A stretch of 32,812 nt of DNA from Methylobacterium sp. WL119. Its GTDB lineage: Bacteria; Pseudomonadota; Alphaproteobacteria; Rhizobiales; Beijerinckiaceae. Made by a program: the position numbers and the translations under genes. Shown piece after piece: positions 1 to 6,809 of the stretch (position 1 is its first letter; every line of letters starts with the position of its first letter). Below the pieces are notes generated by a model. It was not told where the DNA came from, did no database searches, and was given only the letters and a program-made list of their open reading frames with translations. The DNA lies in assembly GCF_008039875.1 (NCBI RefSeq), contig NZ_VRUU01000056.1, positions 1 to 32,812 on the forward strand, given 5' to 3'.

Positions 1-20
1 TAGACTTCCACGGCAAACAT
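1..20 (-). CDS. istA: IstA-type transposase, first codons only (IS21 family)
   Basis: Only six complete codons and part of a seventh are present: ATG at 20 followed by FAVEV and the start of Y. A strong ribosome binding site, GGAGGGG, lies about nine bases upstream. IS21 IstA proteins from alphaproteobacteria commonly begin M-F-A-V-E-V-Y as recalled. Six residues cannot prove the family, but the position just inside a TGT terminus and the good ribosome binding site agree. The frame runs off the left edge. Confidence 0.5.
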
Positions 21-127
21 CCTGGGCCCCTCCCGAAAGAGAAGCCTCTCCACTGGCCGGCTTTTACCCCGGCCGCATCAGCACCCCGCCGACGCTCCAG
101 TGGATGGTTTTGTCACCGCCCTACACA
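1..127 (-). mobile_element. End of an IS21-family insertion sequence (partial)
   Basis: Read leftward, coding sequence for an SDR stops making sense after about position 128 and a new segment begins with TGTGTAGGGCGG, a TGT-type terminus like those of IS21-family elements. About 105 bases further in, a start codon at 20 opens a reading frame MFAVEVY preceded by GGAGG, which matches from memory the N-terminus of IS21 IstA transposases. The rest of the element lies outside the window, so the other end and any target duplication cannot be seen. The exact boundary (125-127) is uncertain because TGTG repeats there. Confidence 0.6.
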
Positions 128-431
128 CCTCGCTCGGGCCATAGACCATGTGGCCGGCGTTGTGGACGAGCACGTCGATCCGTCCGTGCTCGCGAAGGAT
201 CGTGGCCATGGCCGCATCGATCGAGGCCTCGTCCTGGACGTCCAGCTCGATCGTTCGCAGGTCGATGCCCCGCGAGCCCGCGAGGGCGTCGTTGTCCCGC
301 ACGCGTTCGGCGTTCCTGCCTTCGGTGTCGCGCATGGAGGCGTAGACGGTATGGCCGGCGGCGGCGAGGTCGCGGGCGATCATCTGCCCGAACCCGCTGG
401 AGGCGCCGGTGACGAGGGCGACCAGGGTCAT
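128..431 (-). pseudogene. Short-chain dehydrogenase/reductase, truncated by IS insertion
   Basis: This is the N-terminal ~100 residues of a classical SDR oxidoreductase. It begins MTLVALVTGASSGFG, with the TGxxxGxG cofactor motif, has the acidic LDVQD patch, and reaches the VLVHNAG motif and VYGPSE. There the frame runs into the insertion sequence and stops at 78 after unrelated residues. The catalytic Ser-Tyr-Lys part and the substrate loop are lost, so no active enzyme is expected. The ATG at 431 has a near-perfect ribosome binding site (AAGGAGG) and lies 14 bases after the stop of the next SDR, so the two were probably co-transcribed. The substrate cannot be told. Confidence 0.85.
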
Positions 432-445
432 GATGCGTTCCTCCT

Positions 446-1180
446 TCAGACGGCGCCGCCGTTGGCACGCAGAATCTGGCCGTTCACCCATCCGCCGTCC
501 GGTCCGACCAGGAACGCGATGGCACCGGCGATGTCGCCGGGTTCGCCCAGCCGACCGAGCGGGATCATCCGCGTCACCTGCGCGACCTGCTCGTCGGTCT
601 TGCCGCCGAGGAACAGCTCGGTCGCCACCGGCCCCGGGGCTATGGCGTTCACCGTGATCCTCTTCGGGCCGAGCTCCTTGGCGAGGACATGCGTCATCGC
701 CTCGACCCCGGCCTTGGTCGCGGCGTAGACACCGTAGCCCGGCTGGTAGAGGCCGACGACGCTCGACGAGAAGCTGACGATCCGTCCGCCCTCGCGGATG
801 CGGCGGGCGCCCTCGCGCAATCCGTTGAAGACGCCCTTGAGGTTCACCGCGACATGCCGGTCGAACAGGTCGTCGTCGGCCTCGGCGATCGGCTTGAGCC
901 GCATGATGCCGGCGTTGTTGACGAGCACGTCGACCCCGCCGAAGGCGCGCTCGGTCTCGTCGAAGAGCGCGGCGACCGCCGCCGGGTCGCTGACGTCCGC
1001 CTTGACCGCGATGGCCTGGCCACCCGAGGCCGTGATCCTATCCGCGAGGGCACGCGCCGCCGCCTCGTTCCCGGAATAGTTGATCGTCACCGCGAGGCCG
1101 TCCCTCGCCAGCCGTTCGGCGACGGCCGCGCCGATGCCCTGCGAGGATCCCGTGACGATCGCCGATCGTTTCGTTGCCAT
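446..1180 (-). CDS. SDR family NAD(P)-dependent oxidoreductase
   Basis: A complete 244-residue classical SDR, expected to be a cytosolic NAD(P)(H)-dependent alcohol/ketone oxidoreductase. The Rossmann motif TGSSQGIG is at residues 10-17, ADVSD at about 61-65, NNAG at 88-91, the catalytic Ser at about 139, and the YAATK (YxxxK) motif at 152-156, followed by PGPVATEL. The C-terminus ends in the usual GQILRANGG substrate-side strand. An N-S rather than D/E after the second strand and the GNEA segment suggest NADP(H), by family rule only. It lies downstream of an AraC-type regulator on the same strand and upstream of the IS-broken SDR. A tandem repeat at 1274-1308 is a likely control site. The substrate is unknown. 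Confidence 0.93.
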   Translation of the reverse strand: MATKRSAIVTGSSQGIGAAVAERLARDGLAVTINYSGNEAAARALADRITASGGQAIAVKADVSDPAAVAALFDETERAFGGVDVLVNNAGIMRLKPIAEADDDLFDRHVAVNLKGVFNGLREGARRIREGGRIVSFSSSVVGLYQPGYGVYAATKAGVEAMTHVLAKELGPKRITVNAIAPGPVATELFLGGKTDEQVAQVTRMIPLGRLGEPGDIAGAIAFLVGPDGGWVNGQILRANGGAV

Positions 1181-1273
1181 GCTCGTTCTCTCCTAAGCCA
1201 TCGATCCTGGACTGCACGCCTACGCTTGGACTTGGACGGATCGCTCCTCCCAACCATGGCTGTCGGCGCACAT

Positions 1274-1308
1274 TCGCGGTCCCGCGATGGTCAATCGCGG
1301 TCTCGCGA
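1274..1308. promoter_or_regulatory. Tandem TCGCG-N4-CGCGA repeat, candidate AraC operator
   Basis: Two inverted repeats TCGCG-N4-CGCGA occupy 1274-1287 and 1295-1308. Their starts are 21 bp apart, and the two 21-bp units match at 17 positions. A weaker third copy, TCGCG-GTA-CGCG, begins at 1322 inside the 3' end of the AraC gene. Direct repeats about two helical turns apart are the usual layout of AraC-family half-sites. The pair sits 94-128 bp upstream of the SDR start at 1180 and overlaps the AraC stop codon. Binding is inferred. Confidence 0.5.
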
Positions 1309-2226
1309 TGATTCACGGCGGTCGCGGTACGCGCTCGGCGTCGCACCGGCATGACGCACGAACGCCGCGGCGAAGGCGGCCGGGCGTGCGTAGCCGCAGG
1401 CGACGGCGACGTCGGCCACCGGGAGATCCGTCGTTCGAAGGAGGCAACGCGCCGCATCCATCCGCATCGCCGTGAGATAGGCGAACGGGGTCGAGCCCGT
1501 TCGCTCCCGGAAGCGTCGACCGAAGTGATGCACGCTGATGCCGGCTTCGCGCGCGAGCCGATCGAGGCTCATGGCTTGGTCGAGGTGAGCGGTCATGTAG
1601 TCGACGACCCGGGCCAGGCGCCTGTCGCCGATGATGCCCGGATCGCGGGTCTCGTCCGCGTCAAGCCAGCACCCCGCGTGGCGGGAGAGGAGATGCGCCG
1701 CCAGCCACCGCCCGGTCTGCTCGGCGTAGAGATCCGGTGCCTCGGCGTCGAGCGCCTGCAGCAGCGTCGTGGCACAGGCGGCGATCGCCGGGTCCCGGAA
1801 AACCAGGGAGGACAGCGGCCGCTCCGTCGAGGGCACCCCGGCGCGACGATATTCGTCCGCGAGGTCGGCGATCACGGCGTGGGGGAGGTAGAGGTTGACC
1901 GACCGGAACGGCCGGCGCTCCCCGGGGGTGCTCCAGCGCATCCGGGTCGTCTCGTTGGGTGGGGTGAGGCCCATCGAGCCTTGCTGGTAGAGCGCGGTCC
2001 GCCAAGCGCCCCCCTTCGATACCGCGATCCGGTGCTCGCCGTGCAGGGCGACCACCAGCGTCAGGTCCGACGTCGCGTGGGTCTCGAAGACGTCGCTGCG
2101 CCCACGCCCCTCGTGTTGGTCGAGCAGCAGGGCGGTCCACCCGATCGAGGCGCTCGATCGCAGAAGGGCGTTGGGCTTGGCCCGTGCGCACGCGGCGCTG
2201 GCTTCCGAGAACCGGGGGGATGTCAT
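1291..2226 (-). CDS. AraC family transcriptional regulator
   Basis: A 311-residue regulator. The N-terminal ~190 residues are a cupin-like sensor region (LVVALHGEHRIAVSKGG and following). The C-terminal ~100 residues hold the two AraC helix-turn-helix units: MSLDRLAREAGISVHHFGR, then FRERTGSTPFAYLTAMRMD and the signature DVAVACGYARPAAFAAAF. It is expected to bind DNA and control the SDR gene 110 bases downstream. The start was placed at the ATG at 2226 (MTSPRF), with GGGAAG upstream. An open frame continues far upstream but only by reading across the HxlR gene, so those residues are not taken as coding; another ATG at 2259 is possible. The effector is unknown. Confidence 0.88.
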   Translation of the reverse strand: MTSPRFSEASAACARAKPNALLRSSASIGWTALLLDQHEGRGRSDVFETHATSDLTLVVALHGEHRIAVSKGGAWRTALYQQGSMGLTPPNETTRMRWSTPGERRPFRSVNLYLPHAVIADLADEYRRAGVPSTERPLSSLVFRDPAIAACATTLLQALDAEAPDLYAEQTGRWLAAHLLSRHAGCWLDADETRDPGIIGDRRLARVVDYMTAHLDQAMSLDRLAREAGISVHHFGRRFRERTGSTPFAYLTAMRMDAARCLLRTTDLPVADVAVACGYARPAAFAAAFVRHAGATPSAYRDRRESSRDRD

Positions 2227-2351
2227 CGACCGGCGCTTCCCGAAAATGCGTTCGGCCATGCCGATCGCCCGGCGATCCGGCGGCCGGCCGTCGGGGCGGC
2301 CCCATCGCCAAGCCGCATGCCGTGGTCGCGCTCGATTACCATGGCTGCGAC

Positions 2352-2750
2352 CTAACCCCCGGCCCTGGTTTTCGAGCCGTCGTACGCCGCGTTGGCGGCC
2401 ACCACGGCATCGCCGTTGGTGAGCGCCCAGGTGCAGAGCGCCTCGAAGGGCTGACGCAGCGAATGGCCCAGCGGCGTGATCGCATACTCCACCCCGATCG
2501 GTGCCGTCGGGAGCACCGTCCGAGTGACCAAGCCATTGCGTTCCAGTCGCTTCAGCGCATCCGCGAGCGCCTTGTGCGTGATGCCGTCCAGACGTCGCTT
2601 GATCTCGTTGAACCGCGACGGCCTCGGGCAGAGCACCGAGAGGATCATGACCGTCCATTTGTCCGCGATCTTCTCCAGGACGGGTCGGACCCGGACCATC
2701 TCGGATAGAGCGCAGTCGGACAGTGCGTCGAGGTCGGTATCGTCGGCCAT
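2352..2750 (-). CDS. HxlR family winged-helix regulator
   Basis: A 132-residue HxlR-type DNA-binding protein. The conserved core reads CALSEMVRVRPVLEKIADKW, then FNEIKRRLDGITHKALADAL and GLVTRTV, and the beta-wing region reads VEYAITPLGHSL. The Cys at residue 13 lies in the position used by HxlR members that sense thiol-reactive compounds (YodB and HypR in Bacillus), which suggests but does not prove redox or electrophile sensing. The gene is divergent from the SDR starting at 2832. The 81-bp space between them contains a palindrome, so it probably represses the SDR and itself. Length is normal for the family. Confidence 0.9.
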   Translation of the reverse strand: MADDTDLDALSDCALSEMVRVRPVLEKIADKWTVMILSVLCPRPSRFNEIKRRLDGITHKALADALKRLERNGLVTRTVLPTAPIGVEYAITPLGHSLRQPFEALCTWALTNGDAVVAANAAYDGSKTRAGG

Positions 2751-2777
2751 ATCTAGGCTAAACCAGGTGCGTTCTTG

Positions 2778-2788
2778 ATATCAGATAT
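2778..2788. promoter_or_regulatory. Palindrome in HxlR/SDR divergent region
   Basis: The sequence ATATC-A-GATAT is a perfect 5-1-5 inverted repeat in an unusually AT-rich stretch of an otherwise GC-rich region. It lies 28 bp upstream of the HxlR start and 44 bp before the SDR start. It is a good candidate operator for the HxlR protein, whose family commonly binds short AT-rich palindromes next to its own gene. Confidence 0.5.
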
Positions 2789-2831
2789 ACGTTATGTACC
2801 ATTGTCGTCATCGATCATGAAGGGTCTTTCG

Positions 2832-3563
2832 ATGACACGTATGATGGACAAGGTTGCGCTCGTGGTCGGCGGCGCGAAGGGCATCGGCCTCGCGATCGCC
2901 GAGCGGCTGGCTATCGAGGGGGCGTCGGTCTTCCTCACGGGCCGGCATGGCGCGGAGGTAGAGGCGGCGGCCGCCAGGATCGGCCGGGGGGCGCGCGGTC
3001 TCGTGGCGGACGCCGCCGTTCGGGAGGACCTGGAGCGCACGATTGCCACCGTGCGGGAGATGCACGGACGGATCGATGCCCTCGTTCTCAACGCAGGCAT
3101 CTCCGAACCGGCGACCCTGCGTGACGAGACGTTCGATCATTTCGACCGCCACTTCGCCGTGAACGTCCGGGGCGCCGTATTCGGGCTTCAGGCGGCACTG
3201 CCGGCGTTGGGCCGGGGCAGTGCCGTCGTTCTCGTGGGATCGATCGCCGATGTCGCCGGCATCTCGCCCTACGGGACCTATGCCGCGACGAAGGCGGCGC
3301 TACGCTCCTATGCCCGGACCTGGACCGCGGAACTTGCTCCCCTGGGCATCCGCGTGAACGTCGTGGCCCCCGGTCCGACCGACACCGCGATGATGTCGAG
3401 CGTGCCGGAGGAAGGCCGCACCGCCTTGATCGCCCAGATTCCTCTCGGTCGCATGGCAAGTCCGGAGGAGGTCGCGGCGGCGACCCTGTTCCTCCTGAGC
3501 GACGAAGCCAGCTTCGTCGCGGGCGCCGAGCTCTGCGTCGATGGAGGGATGCGGCAGGTCTAG
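2832..3563 (+). CDS. SDR family oxidoreductase, divergent from HxlR regulator
   Basis: A 243-residue classical SDR. The cofactor motif is GGAKGIG at about residues 13-19, with Gly in place of the usual Thr at its first position. ADAAV follows, then LNAGIS, a catalytic Ser in VGSIADVAG, and YAATK. The C-terminus FVAGAELCVDGG is typical of the FabG-like group. The start at 2832 was chosen because AAGGG lies nine bases upstream and the alignment begins here; an upstream in-frame ATG at 2817 is less likely. It is divergent from the HxlR gene, its probable repressor, and convergent with the next SDR. A role in clearing a reactive carbonyl or quinone is inferred from that partnership. Confidence 0.92.
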   Translation: MTRMMDKVALVVGGAKGIGLAIAERLAIEGASVFLTGRHGAEVEAAAARIGRGARGLVADAAVREDLERTIATVREMHGRIDALVLNAGISEPATLRDETFDHFDRHFAVNVRGAVFGLQAALPALGRGSAVVLVGSIADVAGISPYGTYAATKAALRSYARTWTAELAPLGIRVNVVAPGPTDTAMMSSVPEEGRTALIAQIPLGRMASPEEVAAATLFLLSDEASFVAGAELCVDGGMRQV

Positions 3564-3583
3564 CCTGTCGTATCGCGAGCAGG

Positions 3584-3605
3584 GGAGATCCGCGTCGGGA
3601 TCTCC
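3584..3605. terminator. Hairpin between two convergent SDR genes
   Basis: A perfect 8-bp stem GGAGATCC/GGATCTCC with a six-base loop (GCGTCG) lies in the 62-bp space between the stop codons at 3563 and 3626. It could end transcription from both sides, but no T-run follows on either strand, so classical intrinsic termination is uncertain. Confidence 0.4.
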
Positions 3606-3625
3606 GGCGGTCGCTTCGTGCCCCG

Positions 3626-4351
3626 CTACCAGGGCACGACCTCCTGTTCGAAGAAGAAGGACCCCGTCGGCCCGGCCTTGTCGGTGTCGGCGAGCCAGAC
3701 GATCCCTGCCGCCGCCTGCTCCACCGTTCGGTAGCCGGTATGGCCGTTGAAGTCGGTCGCGGTGTATCCCGGGTCGGCCGCGTTGACCCGGATGCCCAGC
3801 GGAGCGAACTCCTTTGCGAACGACACGGTCACGGCGTTGAGGGCGGTCTTCGAGCTGTTGTAGCCGAGCACGTTGATCCCGTGGAACGGGTTCGCCGGAT
3901 CGGACAGCCAGCCCAGCGAGCCCAGGCCGCTGCTGACCATGATGACGCTGGCGTCCTCCGAGTCCTTCAACAACGGCAGGAAGGCCTGTGTCACCCGGAT
4001 CGAGCCGAACACGTTCGTCTCGTAGACCGCACGGATGTCGTCGATCCGTTGCTCGCTCGGCTTCACCGGCGGGGCTCCCAGGACGCCGGCGTTGTTGATC
4101 AGTACGTCGAGGACGCCGTGTTCCTTCTCGATCGCGAGAACCGCGTTCCTCACGCTGTCCTCGCTGGTAACGTCGAGCGGCAGGCTTCGCACGTCATGCC
4201 CTTCCTCCCGCAACCACTCAGCGGCCTGCGTGCCGCGCGCCGCGTCGCGGCTTCCGAGCCAGACGCGGTATCCCGATCGCCCGAGCTGGCGAGCGGTCTC
4301 GTAGCCGATGCTCCTGTTGGCACCGGTGATCAGGACGGTCTTTCCGGTCAT
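3626..4351 (-). CDS. SDR family oxidoreductase, divergent from LysR regulator
   Basis: A 241-residue SDR. The cofactor motif reads TGANRSIG at residues 9-16, with Ser where most SDRs have the middle Gly (TGANRGIG); I recall this variant in some NADPH-dependent members. LDVTSED, VLINNAGV, a Ser in MVSSGLG and YNSSK (YxxxK) follow. The C-terminus departs from the FabG pattern (TGSFFFEQEVVPW), as in carbonyl-reductase-like SDRs. The start at 4351 has GGAG nine bases upstream; the longer open frame to 4543 runs into the divergent LysR gene and is not used. It is likely controlled by that LysR protein through the palindrome at 4415-4433. Confidence 0.92.
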   Translation of the reverse strand: MTGKTVLITGANRSIGYETARQLGRSGYRVWLGSRDAARGTQAAEWLREEGHDVRSLPLDVTSEDSVRNAVLAIEKEHGVLDVLINNAGVLGAPPVKPSEQRIDDIRAVYETNVFGSIRVTQAFLPLLKDSEDASVIMVSSGLGSLGWLSDPANPFHGINVLGYNSSKTALNAVTVSFAKEFAPLGIRVNAADPGYTATDFNGHTGYRTVEQAAAGIVWLADTDKAGPTGSFFFEQEVVPW

Positions 4352-4414
4352 GGGGGCTGCTCCGGTGAAACGAGCGCATGTGCGCCGCGGCTTTCCTCGT
4401 AGCGCCGTCCTGCC

Positions 4415-4433
4415 ATGCCTGATAATCGGGCAT
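4415..4433. promoter_or_regulatory. 19-bp near-perfect palindrome, candidate LysR operator
   Basis: ATGCCTGATAATCGGGCAT is an inverted repeat with only one mismatched pair outside the centre (ATGCC-YGAT-N-ATCR-GGCAT). It contains a T-N11-A type core expected of LysR-family sites. It lies 21 bp upstream of the LysR start and 63 bp upstream of the divergent SDR, the usual place for an autoregulatory and activating site. Confidence 0.55.
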
Positions 4434-4454
4434 GAACCGGACGGACTGATCGCA

Positions 4455-5384
4455 ATGGCGAACAATGACGAGGGCGTGAACCTCGACGGTCTCTCCGTCT
4501 TCCTCACGGTGTGTGAGGCGGGAGGGTTCCGTGCGGCCGCCAAGAGGCTGGGCCTGTCGCCGTCGACGGTCAGCGAGAGGATCGTCTCGCTGGAGACCCG
4601 ACTAGGTGCCCCGCTCCTGATCCGGACGACGCGCAGCGTGGTGCCGACCGAGGTCGGACGCGTGCTTGCCGATCGTCTCCTGCCGGTCCTGGGCGAGGCG
4701 CGGGCCGCGCTTCAGGATGCGGCGAGTTCCCACAATAGGGTCCGGGGTCTCCTTCGCCTCAACGTGACCGGTGCGGTGATGGTCGACATCCTGCCGCCGT
4801 TGCTCGACCGGTTCCTCTTGGCTAACCCCGAGGTCAGGGTCGAACTCGTCGTCGAGGACCGGCTCGTCGATATCGCCGCGGTGGGTTGCGATGCCGGGAT
4901 CCGCTATGGCGAGCACCTGGCGCAGGACATGATCGCGGTGCCGATCGGACCACCGTCCCAGAGGGTCGCGGCCGCCGCCGCCCCGGCTTACCTCGACGCC
5001 CGCGACGCGCCACGCCACCCGAACGACCTCCTCGGGCACGACTGCATCAGGCTGCGCTTCTCCAGCGGGACGCTCGTCGCCTGGGCGTTCGAGAAGGACG
5101 GCGTGGCGATGACCGTCGATCCGCCGGGTCGCCTCATCATCGGCGTCGACGCTGCCGCAGCGGCCATCGATCTGGCCTGCCGGGGCCGCGGCATCATCGT
5201 GACGTTCGAAAATTGGCTGCAACCGTTCCTGGGCACGGGCGCGCTCCGGCCGGTCCTGTCGGACTGGTGGCCCGAGTTCGAGGGGCCGCAGCTCTACTTC
5301 TCGAACAGGTTCATGCCGGCACCGCTGCGCGCCTTCGTGAACCTCGTCAAGGACGAGACCGCGCGTCCGACCATCGTTCCCTGA
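4455..5384 (+). CDS. LysR family transcriptional regulator
   Basis: A 309-residue LysR regulator. The N-terminal helix-turn-helix spans about residues 10-65 (LSVFLTVCEAGGFRAAAKRL, then LSPSTVSERIVSLETRLGAP). A two-lobed co-inducer domain follows, with LRLNVTGAV, a DAGIRYG motif and FENWLQPFL near the C-terminus. The ATG at 4455 was chosen because the conserved N-terminus begins there; an open frame starting further upstream overlaps the SDR promoter. It is divergent from the SDR at 3626-4351, its most likely target, and convergent with the TetR gene. The ligand is unknown. Confidence 0.9.
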   Translation: MANNDEGVNLDGLSVFLTVCEAGGFRAAAKRLGLSPSTVSERIVSLETRLGAPLLIRTTRSVVPTEVGRVLADRLLPVLGEARAALQDAASSHNRVRGLLRLNVTGAVMVDILPPLLDRFLLANPEVRVELVVEDRLVDIAAVGCDAGIRYGEHLAQDMIAVPIGPPSQRVAAAAAPAYLDARDAPRHPNDLLGHDCIRLRFSSGTLVAWAFEKDGVAMTVDPPGRLIIGVDAAAAAIDLACRGRGIIVTFENWLQPFLGTGALRPVLSDWWPEFEGPQLYFSNRFMPAPLRAFVNLVKDETARPTIVP

Positions 5385-5398
5385 TCGGATCGCCCACG

Positions 5399-5428
5399 GT
5401 CTCCGCTTGTGACGACGGCAACGGAGAC
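5399..5428. terminator. Hairpin between convergent LysR and TetR genes
   Basis: A 7-bp stem GTCTCCG/CGGAGAC with a 16-base loop fills most of the 51-bp space between the stop codons of the LysR gene (5384) and the TetR gene (5436). It may be a weak two-way terminator; there is no T-run. Confidence 0.3.
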
Positions 5429-5435
5429 GAGTTCG

Positions 5436-6086
5436 TCACGGTCGCTTCGGACGGCGGTTCTTGGACGACATCGGATTGGCATCCCCTTGAGCCGGTTCGG
5501 CTCGAAGCAACCCGGCGGCGAGCAGCCTGAAGGCATCGACGACCTTCGTGAGGTTGACCTGCGGCTCCTCCGCCGCGGCGATCCAGAGCGCAGCGCTCAG
5601 CGATGCGCCGTTGAGCAGCCGAGCCGCCGCCGCCGCGTCGACGGGACGGATGGTTCCCCCGTCGACGAGGGCCTGGATACGACGCGTCGTCTCGTGGAGG
5701 CAGGCGTTCTGGCTCGGCCACTGCGAGGGGTCGCCGAGGACGGCCGGTCCGTCCAGGAGCATGATGCGTTGGATCTCCGGCTCCAGGGCCATCTCGATGT
5801 AGGCGGCATACTCGTCGAGTAGCCCTACCCATGCCGTCCCGGCCCGTTCGCCGACGGTGCGGAGCCGGTCCGCCATCTCCGCGTCGATCTGGTCGATCAC
5901 CGCGTGGAGCAGGCCCTTCTTGTCGCCGAAGTTGTGATAGAGCGCCCCGCGCGTCAGGCCGACCTCGGCCGTGAGGTCGTCCATCGACGCGGCGGCGTAA
6001 CCCTTGGTCGCGAACGCCTCGCGGGCGGCCCGCACCAGCTTGGCCCGCGTCTCCTCCATCGTCTTTGCACGCCGTCCCGCCGCCAC
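5436..6086 (-). CDS. TetR/AcrR family transcriptional regulator
   Basis: A 216-residue TetR-type repressor. The N-terminal HTH is clear: TRAKLVRAAREAFATKGYAA, then MDDLTAEVGLTRGALYHNFG, then DKKGLLHAVI. A helical ligand domain follows, of the group with LDEYAAYIEMALEPEIQRIM. It starts at GTG 6086, with GGGAG eight bases upstream; an internal ATG at 6060 (MEETRAK) is an alternative. It is divergent from the Rid-family gene at 6226, and the space between carries three related palindromes, so it probably represses both. The ligand is unknown. Confidence 0.92.
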   Translation of the reverse strand: MAAGRRAKTMEETRAKLVRAAREAFATKGYAAASMDDLTAEVGLTRGALYHNFGDKKGLLHAVIDQIDAEMADRLRTVGERAGTAWVGLLDEYAAYIEMALEPEIQRIMLLDGPAVLGDPSQWPSQNACLHETTRRIQALVDGGTIRPVDAAAAARLLNGASLSAALWIAAAEEPQVNLTKVVDAFRLLAAGLLRAEPAQGDANPMSSKNRRPKRP

Positions 6087-6103
6087 TGCCCGACTCCCTT
6101 ACG

Positions 6104-6169
6104 CATACCCGACGTATGTGATTTGGCATACGAAGCGTATGCAAACTACAAGTGACATACGCTTCGTAT
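6104..6169. promoter_or_regulatory. Three TetR-type palindromic operators
   Basis: Three related inverted repeats lie between the TetR gene and the Rid gene: CATAC-N5-GTATG at 6104-6118, a perfect GCATACG-AAG-CGTATGC at 6126-6142, and a perfect ATACG-CTT-CGTAT at 6157-6169. All share the half-site CATACG. The middle copy lies between a possible rightward -35 (TTGGCA, 6123-6128) and -10 (TACAAG, 6147-6152) spaced 18 bp apart, so binding would block transcription of the Rid gene. Confidence 0.7.
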
Positions 6170-6225
6170 ATCACCGTTCGTGATCAAGGCACGAACGGAC
6201 GTTGAGCGAACCGAGGAGTTGCGAG

Positions 6226-6624
6226 ATGACGAAACGAGACGCGGTCTTCCCGGACGGGCGGCAGAAACTCTACGAGATCAACCGCTACTCGGCGGCGATC
6301 CGGTCGGGCGACCTTCTCTTCGTCTCGGGCCAGGTCGGCAGCCGCGAGGACGGGTCGCCCGAGCCGGACTTCGCCCAGCAGGTACGGCGGGCCTTCGACA
6401 ACCTGGACGCCGTCCTGAAGGCGGCCGGATGCACGTTCGACGACGTCGTCGATGTCACGACCTTCCACACCGACCCGGCCAACCAGTTCGAAACGGTGTC
6501 CGCCATCCGTCAGGACGTCATCGGCGCGGCGCCGTATCCGAACTGGACCGCCGTCGGCGCGACCTGGCTGGCCGGCTTCGACTTCGAGATCAAGGTGATC
6601 GCGCGCATCCCGTCCGTTGGGTGA
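6226..6624 (+). CDS. Rid (YjgF/YER057c/UK114) family protein
   Basis: A 132-residue Rid-fold protein. LLFVSGQVG, the FDNLDAVLKAAG helix, VVDVTTFHTD and FEIKVIARI are all present. RidA enamine/imine deaminases need an Arg just before the Ser/Thr near residue 105; here that stretch reads PNWTAVGA, with Trp in its place. It is therefore more likely one of the Rid subfamilies that lack the deaminase Arg, of unknown activity. The ATG at 6226 has GAGGAG upstream; a TTG at 6202 is possible but less good. It is the first gene after the TetR operator array and is likely TetR-controlled. Confidence 0.88.
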   Translation: MTKRDAVFPDGRQKLYEINRYSAAIRSGDLLFVSGQVGSREDGSPEPDFAQQVRRAFDNLDAVLKAAGCTFDDVVDVTTFHTDPANQFETVSAIRQDVIGAAPYPNWTAVGATWLAGFDFEIKVIARIPSVG

Positions 6625-6809
6625 GCGGGCGGCTCGGTGGCATCGACCAGCCGCTCAACGGCGTGCGCCGTTCGACCGTGGATGATCGAATCGTGACCGT
6701 ACACGCCATCGACCCGCCTGTCGGTCGGCGCGACAAGTCCGGCCCGGTGGCGCCCGGACATCTCCTCGCAGGACGCGAGTGCGGTCTCGCCGCGAGCACG
6801 GGAGGAACG

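Noticed and set aside
2227..2658. N-terminal extension of the first AraC gene by about 140 residues
   Set aside because: The extension reads through the HxlR gene in another frame and has no AraC-family similarity; the start was placed at 2226.
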